In this document: in pieces, positions 38,504 through 48,888 of the stretch
How the letters are laid out: each line of letters begins with the position of its first letter
Position numbering within the stretch: the stretch's first letter is position 1
NCBI GenBank assembly: GCA_021203305.1
Contig: JAJQBK010000055.1
Coordinates: forward strand, 1-48,911
Direction: 5' to 3'
DNA length: 48,911 nucleotides
DNA from: Lachnospiraceae bacterium
Lineage (GTDB): Bacteria; Bacillota; Clostridia; Lachnospirales; Lachnospiraceae
The notes under the pieces: model-generated
Told to the model about the DNA's origin: nothing
What the model saw: the letters and a program-made list of their open reading frames with translations, nothing else
Database searches by the model: none
Program-made: the position numbers and the translations under genes

Positions 38504-38842
38504 ATGGCAAAAATTGACAAGGTGAACAAGCTGGTAGAGAAGGGAAAGACAGATAAGCTGCTGGCACTGGTTTATGACAAAGACAAGGAGGTAAGACTGG
38601 CGGCGATTAAGGGCCTGCGCAGTGTACCGGAAACGGAGGATTCCGTAAACACGCTGGTTGCGATGATCAATGATACGGACACGGAAATTCGCAAAGAGGT
38701 CATCATTTCACTCGGGTATACACAGGACAGCTATGTGGAGACGCAGTTGCGGCATCGCCTTGTCGCTGAAAACGATGACAGTGTCAAGGCAGCAATCCGT
38801 GAGTCGCTGGACAGAATGAGAGCTGCAGGCGTTCATGACTGA
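38504..38842 (+). CDS. HEAT-repeat protein
   Basis: 112 aa. Three HEAT-type helical pairs are visible: KDKEVRLAAIKGLRSV, TDTEIRKEVIISLGYT and NDDSVKAAIRESLDRM, each with the D-x-x-V-R...A pattern. No membrane or catalytic motif. AAAGGATG lies before the ATG. Such short HEAT proteins act as scaffolds. Its position between the exporter and groES (68 nt upstream of it) is unusual and suggests that it serves the same unit. Confidence 0.8.
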   Translation: MAKIDKVNKLVEKGKTDKLLALVYDKDKEVRLAAIKGLRSVPETEDSVNTLVAMINDTDTEIRKEVIISLGYTQDSYVETQLRHRLVAENDDSVKAAIRESLDRMRAAGVHD

Positions 38843-38910
38843 CGTGGCAAGTAAAAGGCTATTATCGTAAGGAAGTCTAAAAGGGATAAAAAAGAAGGAG
38901 GAATTTCATT

Positions 38911-39201
38911 ATGAAGCTGACACCATTAGGAGACAGGGTCGTTTTAAAACAGAAGGAAGTTGAAACGACGACGAAGTCAGGGATTGTCCTGACCGGTAAA
39001 CCGGAGGAAAAGCCGCAGGAGGCGGAGGTGATTGCCGTGGGGACAGGCCGGACGGAAGACGGAAAGGAAGTAAAGATGTCCGTACAGCCCGGGGATCATG
39101 TCGTGTATTCCAAGTATGCGGGAACGGAAGTGAAGCTGGGCGAGGATGAATATATCATTGTAAAGCAGAGTGATATTATTGCACGCATTGAAAATGATTG
39201 A
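38911..39201 (+). CDS. groES: Co-chaperonin GroES
   Basis: 96 aa with LGDRVVLKQKEVETTTKSGIVLTGKPEEKPQEAEVIAVG, the mobile loop at about 20-32, and GDHVVYSKYAGTEVKLGEDEYIIVKQSDIIA. AGGAGG precedes the ATG. It caps the GroEL ring. No CIRCE element (TTAGCACTC-N9-GAGTGCTAA) is present in the 68 nt upstream, although HrcA-CIRCE control of groES is usual in Clostridia. Confidence 0.97.
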   Translation: MKLTPLGDRVVLKQKEVETTTKSGIVLTGKPEEKPQEAEVIAVGTGRTEDGKEVKMSVQPGDHVVYSKYAGTEVKLGEDEYIIVKQSDIIARIEND

Positions 39202-39217
39202 ACATGATTTTATCTAA

Positions 39218-40855
<1,638 letters not shown>

Positions 40856-40891
40856 TCATTGTAAAAGTAAAATTCCGCCTTATCCATGAAA

Positions 40892-40924
40892 AGACCGCAG
40901 GGCAGAAAACCCTGCGGTCTACCT
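40892..40924. terminator. Strong hairpin after groEL
   Basis: AGACCGCAGGG (40892-40902) and CCCTGCGGTCT (40910-40920) form a perfect 11-bp stem. The T run is on the minus strand (TCTTTTC); on the plus strand the tail is ACCTGC, so plus-strand termination may rely on the stem alone. Confidence 0.65.
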
Positions 40925-40930
40925 GCATGC

Positions 40931-41077
40931 GATCAAAACCAAATCTTCTGGTGGATGGACAGCGGGAAAAATTCGGTAAGGGATGAGCAGGCACAGCTTC
41001 TGGATAACTGGGATGCCATGGATGACCGGGACAAGGAACTTGTGAAAACCTATATTCAGGGAATTACAAGGCAATAA
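40931..41077 (+). pseudogene. C-terminal gene remnant with LDNWDAMD motif after groEL
   Basis: The frame ends FWWMDSGKNSVRDEQAQLL, DNWDAMDDRDKELVKTYIQG, ITRQ-stop, with no ribosome binding site. LDNWDAMD is shared with the stub at 29153-29254. Confidence 0.45.
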
Positions 41078-41081
41078 AATC

Positions 41082-41120
41082 AACGCCTGCAGAAGAGCTT
41101 ATTTCCTGCGGGTGTTTTTA
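41082..41120 (+). terminator. Intrinsic terminator upstream of EFR1 copy 2
   Basis: AACGCCTGCAG and CCTGCGGGTGTT pair with G-U wobbles, followed by TTTTATTTC. Diverged equivalent of 15340-15378 with stem pairing kept. Confidence 0.65.
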
Positions 41121-41288
41121 TTTCTTTCAGTTATAGATTGATTTTTGAATGCAACGAATTTAAAATGATATCCAACTACGAAACCTACCGCCGGCAGCGC
41201 CTGTGCCCCGCGGGTATTCTACATATGCTAAGGCAAATCAAAAGGAACTGTAATCATCTTTACTTTTCGAAGGGAAGGAAGTCTGGAG

Positions 41289-42050
41289 ATGAAATTCTAT
41301 GAAATTACGTTCAGTCCGACAGGAGGGACTCAGAAGGCAGCTGATATTTTAAGCAGGGAGTTATCGGAGCAGATTTCAGAAATCGATCTGTGTGACCGAA
41401 ATATTGATTTTACGGAAATTGTACTGCAAGAGTACGATATTGCGTTGATCGCGGTTCCGTCCTATGGCGGGCGTATTCCGCAGACTGCTGTTGAAAGATT
41501 AAGCGCATTATCTGGGAAACAGGCAAGGGCAGTTCTGGTCTGTGTGTACGGTAATCGCGCCTATGATAATACCCTGGCCGAGCTCATGGATGTCTCCCGC
41601 AAAGCCGGTTTCAGACCGATTGCGGCCGTTGCCGCTCTGGCGGAACACTCGATTGCAAGGAAGGTAGCGGCAGGCCGACCGGGTTCTGAGGATGAAAAGA
41701 CCTTAAAGGAAATGGCCGCACAAATTCGCTTAAAGATTGCCGGGGAAAATGTTTCACTTCCTGATGTTCCCGGAAAGGTTCCGGAGAAAGCAGGTCCCCG
41801 GACTCCCGGTATGGGGCCGAATGCTTCAGACGCCTGTGTAAAATGTGGTCTCTGCGCAGCAAAATGTCCGGTTGGCGCGATTGATCCGGCATCCATGAAT
41901 CCGGATTCCAAAAAATGCATCAGCTGTATGCGGTGCATTTCAGTCTGTCCTGTCGGCGCAAAGAAGCTGGGGAGAGCGATCACCAGCCTGGGCGGCGTAG
42001 CGCTTGGAGTGCTCTGTGCGAACAGAAAAGAATGTGAACTGTTTCTGTGA
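41289..42050 (+). CDS. EFR1-family flavodoxin/ferredoxin protein, copy 2
   Basis: 253 aa with the same layout as copy 1 at 15575. Differences total about 15 residues, mostly in the flavodoxin half (for example KKTADILSQG to QKAADILSRE). All eight cluster Cys are kept (C183, C186, C189, C193, C210, C213, C216, C220), so both copies should be functional. Followed after 36 nt by HD copy 2. Upstream DNA is duplicated as well, so both are expected to be controlled alike. Confidence 0.88.
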   Translation: MKFYEITFSPTGGTQKAADILSRELSEQISEIDLCDRNIDFTEIVLQEYDIALIAVPSYGGRIPQTAVERLSALSGKQARAVLVCVYGNRAYDNTLAELMDVSRKAGFRPIAAVAALAEHSIARKVAAGRPGSEDEKTLKEMAAQIRLKIAGENVSLPDVPGKVPEKAGPRTPGMGPNASDACVKCGLCAAKCPVGAIDPASMNPDSKKCISCMRCISVCPVGAKKLGRAITSLGGVALGVLCANRKECELFL

Positions 42051-42086
42051 AACGCGCAGACTCATTGTAATTTAAGAAGGCACGCA

Positions 42087-42560
42087 ATGTTCGATACACG
42101 AAAGCTTCAAACGACTATAGAAAGCCTGAACAAAGATGGACGGTTCGCATCAGAGAAAACATTTCTGCACCACAGGAAAATAACCGTATATGACCACAGT
42201 ATTCATGTTGCTGAAGCCAGTCTTAAAATAGCAGATTTTCTGCCTGTCACCGTTGATGAAGATTCACTGATCCGGGGTGCGTTGCTCCATGATTATTTTC
42301 TGTATCACAGAAATGAAAGCGTGAAGACGTATGTTCTGCATGGTTACCGACACCCCATGTTGGCGGCAGAGAACGCGAAGGAGGATTACGGAATCAATGA
42401 CATCGAGGAAAATATCATAAGGCGGCACATGTTTCCGCTGACACCCATTCCACCCAAATACAAAGAAGCGTGGATTGTCTGCATCGCGGATAAATACTGT
42501 GCCGCCTTGGAATACCTGCCTGCAAAACTCACGAGGAATCAGTTGTCAGGTCATAGTTGA
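42087..42560 (+). CDS. HD-domain protein, copy 2
   Basis: 157 aa, HD motif intact (H37, H68-D69). It differs from copy 1 at about 17 positions, clustering at the N-terminus and the last ten residues (KLTRNQLSGHS versus RLTKNHLPGEL). The shared segment ends about here, and the terminator hairpin of copy 1 is missing. The stop overlaps the convergent HAD gene by 10 nt. Confidence 0.82.
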   Translation: MFDTRKLQTTIESLNKDGRFASEKTFLHHRKITVYDHSIHVAEASLKIADFLPVTVDEDSLIRGALLHDYFLYHRNESVKTYVLHGYRHPMLAAENAKEDYGINDIEENIIRRHMFPLTPIPPKYKEAWIVCIADKYCAALEYLPAKLTRNQLSGHS

Positions 42561-43381
42561 AAAGAGCATTCATGCGATAAAATATAATTTGTAATCGCAT
42601 ACGCAACACCATCGTCTTTGTTTGAAGGAAGTACGATGTCCGCTGTGGCCTTCAGATCAGGAACTGCGTTTCCCATCGCAAATTTAATGCCGGCAGCCTG
42701 AAACAGGCTCAGATCATTTTCACCATCTCCAATACATGCGACCTGTCCGGGGTCAATCTGTAAATAAGAAGACAGTTCTGACAATGCGTTTCCTTTCGAT
42801 GCATCCCTTGAGAAAATTTCAACATAACTCCGGTCATATGCAGCAGTCAGTTCCGGATAGTTCTTCATAATATCCCGGACATTTTCTTTTGACGTCTGTG
42901 AAAGGAAGTAAAACTGCAGTTCTTCCAAAACGCCGCCGGTCTGCCTGATTGTGTCCGACATATCTTTCACATACATTGTATTTCCGGCGTCCCTCCCGTA
43001 AATGATTCTTCCGATGAAAATCAATATTTTCCCCTGCATCAGATACTCCTGACTGATATGCGCAGTTATTCCCAGACGCTCTTTCCCGCAGTCCTCCAGG
43101 AGATTCAGGGCACATTCTTTATCAATCGGAACCTGATAAACAGAAGACCGGTTCTGACAATCAGTAATCTGCGCACCATTGGAAGAAATGACATATCGGT
43201 ACAGATCCGGATTCTCCGCCAGCTGATAAGGCAGACAGCTTAGCGCGCGCCCTGTCGTTGGCACAATCATAACCCCTGCATCCGCACAGGCTTTCAGCGA
43301 TTTCATAGTCTGTTCTGATATTTTGCTGTGCGGATTCAGACAGGTGCCATCCATATCAATAGCAAGAAGCCTGATACTCAT
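42551..43381 (-). CDS. Cof-type HAD-IIB family phosphatase
   Basis: 276 aa. AIDMDGT (D9 nucleophile, D11 acid/base) is motif I, TTGRA motif II, the C2 cap lies at about 85-190, K (RDASKGNAL, about 205) is motif III and GDGENDLSLF (about 227-236) motif IV. These act on sugar phosphates, FMN or nucleotides; the substrate cannot be told. AAAGGGG is near the ATG. Convergent with HD copy 2, and no terminator is visible between them. Confidence 0.92.
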   Translation of the reverse strand: MSIRLLAIDMDGTCLNPHSKISEQTMKSLKACADAGVMIVPTTGRALSCLPYQLAENPDLYRYVISSNGAQITDCQNRSSVYQVPIDKECALNLLEDCGKERLGITAHISQEYLMQGKILIFIGRIIYGRDAGNTMYVKDMSDTIRQTGGVLEELQFYFLSQTSKENVRDIMKNYPELTAAYDRSYVEIFSRDASKGNALSELSSYLQIDPGQVACIGDGENDLSLFQAAGIKFAMGNAVPDLKATADIVLPSNKDDGVAYAITNYILSHECSFQL

Positions 43382-43531
43382 TAAAATTCCCCTTTACCGC
43401 TCCAGTTATGTTCGTTTCTCATGTTGCTCACCACTTATTTTATTCTGAGTTCTGTTCCGTTGAGGCTTTTTCAGCAAATACTTTCTCGGTTCTTTTCCGG
43501 TCCGGATATTCTTAAGACCGCTGAAATGACG

Positions 43532-44062
43532 CTACAACATGAGCAAAGCCATGATCAGTGTAAGAATTCCAACTTCATTTCCATAAAATCGGAAGGCCGG
43601 AAACAGAAATGCCAGCGGTATCAGAACTGCGCCAACCGGAAGATAATGACTGATCAGAACACCGATCAGACCCACAATACACGCCAGCAGACCGTATCCG
43701 AAAGAAATACTTACAATCGCCGCGCAGGTACAGGTCACGCCCTTTCCACCCTGAAAGTGGTGCCAGCATGGAAAGTTATGACCCAGGATCACACCTAGCC
43801 CCGCATATGCTGCAGCCGTCGCACCCGTCTCCGGGAATAAAAATAAGCGGCAGAGCAGGCAGGGAATAAAGGTCTTGAGCAAATCTCCGATCAGTACCAG
43901 AGCACCGTTTTTCACTCCATATTCATGGACCATATTGGCCATTCCCGGATTTCCGGTTCCTCTGTCAAAAGCGCTTTCTCTGGAAATATGCTTAGAGACT
44001 ACCTCCGCTGTCAGGAAATTTCCGAACAGATATCCAACCAATATACATATTACCCTGTCCAT
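43532..44062 (-). CDS. plsY: Glycerol-3-phosphate acyltransferase PlsY, probably truncated by an amber codon
   Basis: 176 aa, multi-span. GTGNPGMANM (motif 1), DLLKTFIP and GHNFPCWHHFQGGKGV (motifs 2-3) are the PlsY signatures for transfer of acyl from acyl-phosphate to glycerol-3-phosphate. The frame stops at TAG (43534-43532) after MALLML, yet without the stop it continues RHFSGLKNIRTGKEPRKYLL for ~40 codons, like the normal PlsY tail (R-H-x-NIxRLxxGxE). MANM replaces the common ATNV. The catalytic core is complete, so activity may persist. A second plsY elsewhere is possible. Confidence 0.82.
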   Translation of the reverse strand: MDRVICILVGYLFGNFLTAEVVSKHISRESAFDRGTGNPGMANMVHEYGVKNGALVLIGDLLKTFIPCLLCRLFLFPETGATAAAYAGLGVILGHNFPCWHHFQGGKGVTCTCAAIVSISFGYGLLACIVGLIGVLISHYLPVGAVLIPLAFLFPAFRFYGNEVGILTLIMALLML

Positions 44063-44397
44063 TTTCTGCCTGCCTCCTGTTTTACGCAGCCTGTAACTTC
44101 CAGTATCTTATCTTCACGGAACGAAAATGATGTTACTGTTGTTTTCAGCTTTTCTGAATACTCTATAACAATATGTCTGAAAAGTAAAGTTTGAAGATTT
44201 ATCTTCAACATAATAAAAACAGTCCAAAAACAGTCCTGCGATACCCGTTTTGGGACAAATTTTGAAAAATGTGCCTTGTATCTGTGGGAAAACCGAATTA
44301 TGATCTTCGCAAAGATTTCTTTTTGAAGGAGTGTCGGAAAACGCGGATTGTAAAAGGCCCGGACAGTCCGAACAGATATTGTCGGAGGTAAAAGAAA
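44063..44397. other. Intergenic region between plsY and SDR copy 3
   Basis: AT-rich, without a supported gene. It contains the plus promoter at 44276 and a short direct repeat (AACAGTCC at about 44220 and 44231). No clear plsY promoter was found. Confidence 0.5.
44276..44304 (+). promoter_or_regulatory. Promoter of the third SDR gene
   Basis: TTGTAT (44276-44281), 17 bp, TATGAT (44299-44304). Confidence 0.5.
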
Positions 44398-45186
44398 TTG
44401 TCAGAAAGAATTGCGATTGTAACCGGGGCATCCAGCGGCCTTGGCCGTGAATATGTTTCACAGCTTCTTAAGAAAAACAGTCTGGATGAGATATGGGTGA
44501 TTGCACGCCGCAGAGAACGTTTAGAGGAATTGTGCTATCAGACTGTTTCCAGCTGCGCATGTATAATCCGGCCTATCCCCCTCGATTTAGTCTGTCCGGA
44601 ATCATTTGAAGCAATCAGCACCCTGCTGGAAAAGGAAAAACCAACTGTACAATACCTGGTCAATGCTGCCGGTTTTGGAAAAATCGGTTCCTGGAAAGAT
44701 ATCTCTCTTAAAGATTGCAGCAGCATGATTGATCTGAATTGTAAAGCAGCTGTCACCATGACACAGCTTGTACTGCCTTACATGGATAAAGGTTCCTGCG
44801 TTCTTGAAATCTGTTCTACAGCTGCGTTTCAGCCTTTTCCATATCTCGGAATTTATTCCGCGACAAAATCTTTCCTGTACCGCTACAGCCGTTCCTTAAG
44901 GATAGAACTTATGGGAAGCGGAATTCACGTAACAGCTGTCTGCCCATACTGGATCAAGGATACGGAATTTATCAGCAATGCGCAGGAAACCGGGAACAGT
45001 TCTTTTATCCGGCATTTCCCGCTTGCATCCCGATCCCGAAATGTCGTAAAAAGATCCCTTGCTGACGCAAAACTGGGATTGCCGGTGTCTACGCCCGGCC
45101 TTGTCTGCACGATCCACAGATTAGCTGCAAAATTTATTCCAGGCGAGCTGATGATGGGAATCTGGGAATTAATCAGAAGAATTTGA
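44398..45186 (+). CDS. Short-chain dehydrogenase/reductase, classical type
   Basis: 262 aa from a TTG at 44398, supported by CGGAGG 9-10 nt upstream; no better ATG is near. TGASSGLG (9-16), NAAG (about 90-93), ICSTA Ser and YSATK (Tyr/Lys about 154/158) form the catalytic set. ARRRERLEEL after beta2 favours NADP. The C-terminus (SRSRNVVKRSLADAKLGLPVSTPG ... GIWELIRRI) resembles the DltE-/YqjQ-like SDR group. It is not close to the two duplicated SDRs. Confidence 0.88.
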   Translation: MSERIAIVTGASSGLGREYVSQLLKKNSLDEIWVIARRRERLEELCYQTVSSCACIIRPIPLDLVCPESFEAISTLLEKEKPTVQYLVNAAGFGKIGSWKDISLKDCSSMIDLNCKAAVTMTQLVLPYMDKGSCVLEICSTAAFQPFPYLGIYSATKSFLYRYSRSLRIELMGSGIHVTAVCPYWIKDTEFISNAQETGNSSFIRHFPLASRSRNVVKRSLADAKLGLPVSTPGLVCTIHRLAAKFIPGELMMGIWELIRRI

Positions 45187-45225
45187 AAAAGTCAGTTCCT
45201 CTATAAGAGCTGGTTGTTTATTCCC

Positions 45226-47907
45226 TTACCTCATCTGTCTCTCAATCCACTCCATCAGCACATTCACCACATATTCCTGCTGTTCCGCCGTCAGTTCAGC
45301 GCCTTTCGGAATTCTGTGCCATTTCTCCAGACAGCCCCTGCAGCAGGTAGCAGTAGCATGCTGAGCGATGAATACAGGATGCCCCTTCATCGGCGTCTGC
45401 TTGCCGTCATTTGCAGGTTCCGCAGGAGCAAGACGCTTGCTCACAAAATCCTGCGCGTGAGAACGGATCGTGTCCATTCCCTTTTCTCTCACATAGGCTA
45501 TGTCATTTGCTTTCAGAGAAAAGCTGCTTCGGAATTTCGACTGTGCGAGGCGGTTGAAGAGATTACTGCCACCGTATTGCATTGGCGTCTCCGCGACCAT
45601 CAGGGGCTCGGTATTCTGATCCGGGAAATATGTGACCTTGTTTCTTCCGGCGCTCTGAAGCTGCACAGGCTGCTGAGTGGTAGTGATTTGCTTTGTATCC
45701 GCAGTCTGCACAGTTTGCCGCGTAACTGTCGGCGCAACAGAAGTATCGCGTAGTCTTTCTGCAAGCTTCGTGTTCCTTGACGTAGTTGTTTCATTTCTGA
45801 CCGCGTAGGAGATCGCCTTTTTCTCACCAATCAGCACCAGAATCTTCTTTGCCCGTGTGACACCGGTGTACAGAAGATTGCGCTGTAGCATGACATAATG
45901 GCTCATGGTGAATGGCATGACCACGATAGGATATTCGGAACCCTGCGCTTTATGGATTGTCGTGGCATAGGCCAACACCAGTTCATCCAGTTCAGTCACA
46001 TCGTAAGTCACTTCACGGCCATAGAAGTCAACGGTGAGTTCTCCATCTTCTGTATCAACGCGAACAATGATCCCGATGTCCCCATTGAAAACTTCCTTAT
46101 CATAGTCATTTTTGATCTGCATCACCTTATCATGCAGCCGATACTGTGTGCCGCCGCGCTTCAGGAAAATATGAGTCGGGTTCATGGCTTCCTGCAGGAG
46201 CTGATTTAAATTTGCCGCACCACAAACGCCGCGCTGCATGGGCGTCAGTACCTGAATGTCGCGGAAAGCGTCCGCGTGATAATAGCGTGGAAGATTCTGT
46301 GTGCAATATTTTACTACCAGATCAGTGGCAGCCTCATTGGTCTCCTGCGCAGCAAAGAAAAAGTCGGAGTCCCGACCGCCACGCAGATCCGGCATTTCAC
46401 CATGATTAATCCGGTGCGCATTTGTAATAATCCGGCTTCCTAAAGCCTGCCTGAAAATTCTCGTCAGGCGCACGACCGGAACAACGCCGGATGAGATAAT
46501 ATCTTTCAATACATTACCGGCTCCCACGCTCGGAAGCTGATCCGTATCGCCCACCAGAATCAATGTCATGGAATCCGGTAGTGCTTTCAGCAGATTATAC
46601 ATCAGCATAATATCAATCATGGAGCACTCGTCCAGGATCAGGACATCGGCCTGCAGAGGATTTTCCTCATTCTTCTGATAGCCCTCCGCAGGCTGGTATT
46701 CCAGCAGACGGTGAATGGTCTTTGCCTCCATGCCGGTCGCTTCCGACATCCGTTTGGCCGCACGGCCGGTAGGTGCCGCCAGCAGTATCCGGCAGCCTGC
46801 CATCCGATATGCGGAGATAATACCAAGTGTAGTCGTGGTCTTGCCGGTTCCCGGGCCGCCGGTCAGTGCCATCACTTTGGAAGAGACCGCCTGACGAATG
46901 GCCAGAAGTTGCACCTCATCATAGGTGATTTTGGAATTTTTCTCCACGCGCTCCATGACCTTACCCACATCGAGACGGGTATTTCGCTCTGATGCAAGCA
47001 GCTTCAACAGCCGCTTCGCGCAACCAGTCTCTGAAAAATAAAAAGGCGGGAGATAAATCGCTTCCTCATGGCCCAGGCCACCCTCTCGCCCTGACGGGCT
47101 CACCTTGTCCTTTATCACATCAGAAGTCCGAAGCATCTCATCCAGTGTGATCTCCAGTTCCGGTGCTTCCACCTCCAGCAGCTTTACCGCCGTGTCAATC
47201 AGCTGATCCCGGACAGCATAACAGTGGCCGTTTTCAGACAGCTTATTCAGTGTATAAAGGATACCGCTGCGCAGACGAATAAAACGGTCTTTCTCAATGC
47301 CGAGCTTTGAGGCAATCTGATCAGCCGTCTTAAATCCGATTCCCCAGATATCATCCGCAAGGCGATATGGATTCTCCTCCACGATCTTGATGCTGTCATT
47401 TCCGTACGTCTTATAAATTCTCGCGGCATGAGCGGTACTGACATCATGGCTCTGCAGAAAGAGCATGATATTCTTGATTTCCTTCTGTTCCTGCCAGCCT
47501 TTTTTGATGCGTTCCACGCGTTTCTGACCGATGCCTTCCACCTGAATCAGGCTGTCCGGATCGGTCTCGATCACTTCCAGCGTATCCTTGCCGAACTTCT
47601 GCACGATACGCTTTGCAAACTTTGGGCCGACACCTTTAATCAGGCCACTGCCCAGGTATTTTTCAATGCCGTAGGTTGTCGCCGGAAGGGTTTTCTCCCA
47701 TTTTTCCGCGGAAAACTGTCTGCCGTATTTGCCGTCAATACGCCACTGGCCCTGCATGGTCAGGACAGAGCCGACATGCACATCCGGCATATTCCCGACC
47801 ACCGTCACCAGGTCGTTAAATCCCTTGGCACGGCACTTGATCACAGAAAAGCCGTTTTCCGCATTCTGATATGTAATTCGCTCCACGACACAGCGGAGAT
47901 GATCCAT
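45226..47907 (-). CDS. recD2: RecD2-type ATP-dependent DNA helicase with DUF4186-like C-terminus
   Basis: 893 aa from the ATG at 47907 (AGGAGG upstream). N-terminal OB-like domain (about 1-75), helix-hairpin-helix segment (LIKGVGPKFAKRIVQKFG, VEGIGQKRVERI), then SF1B helicase with Walker A GGPGTGKTTT (350-359), LILDECSMID (423-432), VGDTDQLPSVGAG and the C-terminal YATTIHKAQGSEYP / LLYTGVTRAKK motifs. A linker is followed by a C-terminal ~55-residue module (FIAQHATATCCRGCLEKWHR, IPKGAELT...) that I recognise as DUF4186. RecD2 has 5'-3' helicase activity in repair. The appended module is not part of usual RecD2. Confidence 0.92.
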   Translation of the reverse strand: MDHLRCVVERITYQNAENGFSVIKCRAKGFNDLVTVVGNMPDVHVGSVLTMQGQWRIDGKYGRQFSAEKWEKTLPATTYGIEKYLGSGLIKGVGPKFAKRIVQKFGKDTLEVIETDPDSLIQVEGIGQKRVERIKKGWQEQKEIKNIMLFLQSHDVSTAHAARIYKTYGNDSIKIVEENPYRLADDIWGIGFKTADQIASKLGIEKDRFIRLRSGILYTLNKLSENGHCYAVRDQLIDTAVKLLEVEAPELEITLDEMLRTSDVIKDKVSPSGREGGLGHEEAIYLPPFYFSETGCAKRLLKLLASERNTRLDVGKVMERVEKNSKITYDEVQLLAIRQAVSSKVMALTGGPGTGKTTTTLGIISAYRMAGCRILLAAPTGRAAKRMSEATGMEAKTIHRLLEYQPAEGYQKNEENPLQADVLILDECSMIDIMLMYNLLKALPDSMTLILVGDTDQLPSVGAGNVLKDIISSGVVPVVRLTRIFRQALGSRIITNAHRINHGEMPDLRGGRDSDFFFAAQETNEAATDLVVKYCTQNLPRYYHADAFRDIQVLTPMQRGVCGAANLNQLLQEAMNPTHIFLKRGGTQYRLHDKVMQIKNDYDKEVFNGDIGIIVRVDTEDGELTVDFYGREVTYDVTELDELVLAYATTIHKAQGSEYPIVVMPFTMSHYVMLQRNLLYTGVTRAKKILVLIGEKKAISYAVRNETTTSRNTKLAERLRDTSVAPTVTRQTVQTADTKQITTTQQPVQLQSAGRNKVTYFPDQNTEPLMVAETPMQYGGSNLFNRLAQSKFRSSFSLKANDIAYVREKGMDTIRSHAQDFVSKRLAPAEPANDGKQTPMKGHPVFIAQHATATCCRGCLEKWHRIPKGAELTAEQQEYVVNVLMEWIERQMR

Positions 47908-47923
47908 GGAAATCAGCCTCCTG

Positions 47924-48211
47924 TCATTCTTCTTCCGTTCTTTTCCGATTAAGATACTCGTTATATTTCGCGTTGTTGTACTCCAGCTCCTTCTTCTGCA
48001 TGATCCGGTTCCGGTCGCTGAGGATTGCAAGCATCTCATCCACAATTTCCCCTTCCGGCAGTTCGCTGTAGTGAAAGAGATAGTAGATCATTCTCTGCGC
48101 TGTAAAGTCTGTATTCAGATTCTGTGTGACCAGATCGCAGAAGCGTTCCTGATATCCTCTGTCCAGCATCATCTGGTACAGTTCCTGGCTGACTTCTGAT
48201 TTTGGCTTCAT
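47924..48211 (-). CDS. Conserved small protein of unknown function, copy 2
   Basis: 95 aa, four differences from the copy at 16867. It lies between the histidine phosphatase (22 nt) and RecD2 (16 nt) in one operon, and this is presumably the original location because both neighbours are complete. Strong conservation between copies (90 of 94) with charged, helical composition. A role in phosphatase or helicase regulation is possible but not shown. Confidence 0.72.
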   Translation of the reverse strand: MKPKSEVSQELYQMMLDRGYQERFCDLVTQNLNTDFTAQRMIYYLFHYSELPEGEIVDEMLAILSDRNRIMQKKELEYNNAKYNEYLNRKRTEEE

Positions 48212-48233
48212 ATCACATAATCACTCCCATGTT

Positions 48234-48767
48234 TTACCAGGTATAGGTTCTTATTTCGCAGTTCCCGATACCGAACGCGGCAAATTCTTCATTCGTCATA
48301 TCAAAAAAATAAGACTGAATTACGTGGGAAATGCCATTGTGTGCCACCAGCAGATAAGTCCGGTCATCCGCCCGGATGTCGTCAATGAGATTATATACCC
48401 GCTGGCAAAGCTGCATCATCGTTTCCCCGCCGTCATAATGATCCAGAAAATGCGACTTCGCGATCTGAAATTCTTTCCCGTCTCTGGGAGCGGATTCGTA
48501 CCGGCCAAAATTCTGTTCCTTCAGCCGCGGCTCCATCCGCATGGGGATACCGGTTTCCTCTGAAATATGGCGCGCCGTCTCAGATGCCCGCACCAGAGGT
48601 GAATACAGAATTTCATCTACAGGCAGTTTCTCGGCGGCAAGCCGCCTGCCAAGTTCAATCGCCTGTGCATGGCCAGGCTCCGTGAGAGCAATGTCCGTCG
48701 CACCGCAGATTTTATTCTCAACATTCCAGACTGTTTGCCCGTGCCGGGTGAAGTAAAGTGTCCCCAA
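48234..48767 (-). CDS. Histidine phosphatase-family protein
   Basis: 177 aa starting at a TTG (48767) 8 nt after AAAGGAGG. FTRHGQTVWN (R8-H9-G10) is the phosphohistidine motif; SPLVRASETA (Arg about 61) and LVAHNGI (second His about 144) complete the catalytic pocket. It belongs to the cofactor-independent phosphoglycerate-mutase-like group; size and motif fit broad small-molecule phosphatases. The last 22 codons are duplicated at 17174-17242. Confidence 0.88.
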   Translation of the reverse strand: MGTLYFTRHGQTVWNVENKICGATDIALTEPGHAQAIELGRRLAAEKLPVDEILYSPLVRASETARHISEETGIPMRMEPRLKEQNFGRYESAPRDGKEFQIAKSHFLDHYDGGETMMQLCQRVYNLIDDIRADDRTYLLVAHNGISHVIQSYFFDMTNEEFAAFGIGNCEIRTYTW

Positions 48768-48803
48768 TCGCGCTACCTCCTTTACAATCGCGAATCAATA
48801 ACT

Positions 48804-48832
48804 ATTATAATGTTTTCAAAATCCTTGTGCAA
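48804..48832 (-). promoter_or_regulatory. Promoter of the phosphatase-recD2 operon
   Basis: Minus-strand TTGCAC (48832-48827), 17 bp, TATAAT (48809-48804). Confidence 0.72.
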
Positions 48833-48853
48833 ATGATCTATCTATGATATAAT
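48825..48853 (+). promoter_or_regulatory. Promoter of the gene starting at 48889
   Basis: TTGTGC (48825-48830), 17 bp, TATAAT (48848-48853). The -35 overlaps the -35 of the divergent promoter, so RNA polymerase binding should be mutually exclusive. Confidence 0.72.
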
Positions 48854-48888
48854 GACTGCATATCCGTATAGAAAGAGGAGATGCATCA

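Larger units (their letters stand above)
40856..41288. other. Intergenic region between groEL and EFR1 copy 2
   Basis: Contains the post-groEL hairpin, the gene-tail remnant, the terminator at 41082 and the duplicated EFR1 upstream element (41120-41288), which lacks the 26-nt insertion present in copy 1 near 15493. Confidence 0.65.

Noticed and set aside
38843-38910. CIRCE heat-shock operator before groES
   Set aside because: No TTAGCACTC or GAGTGCTAA-like sequence is present in the gap or in the preceding 100 nt.
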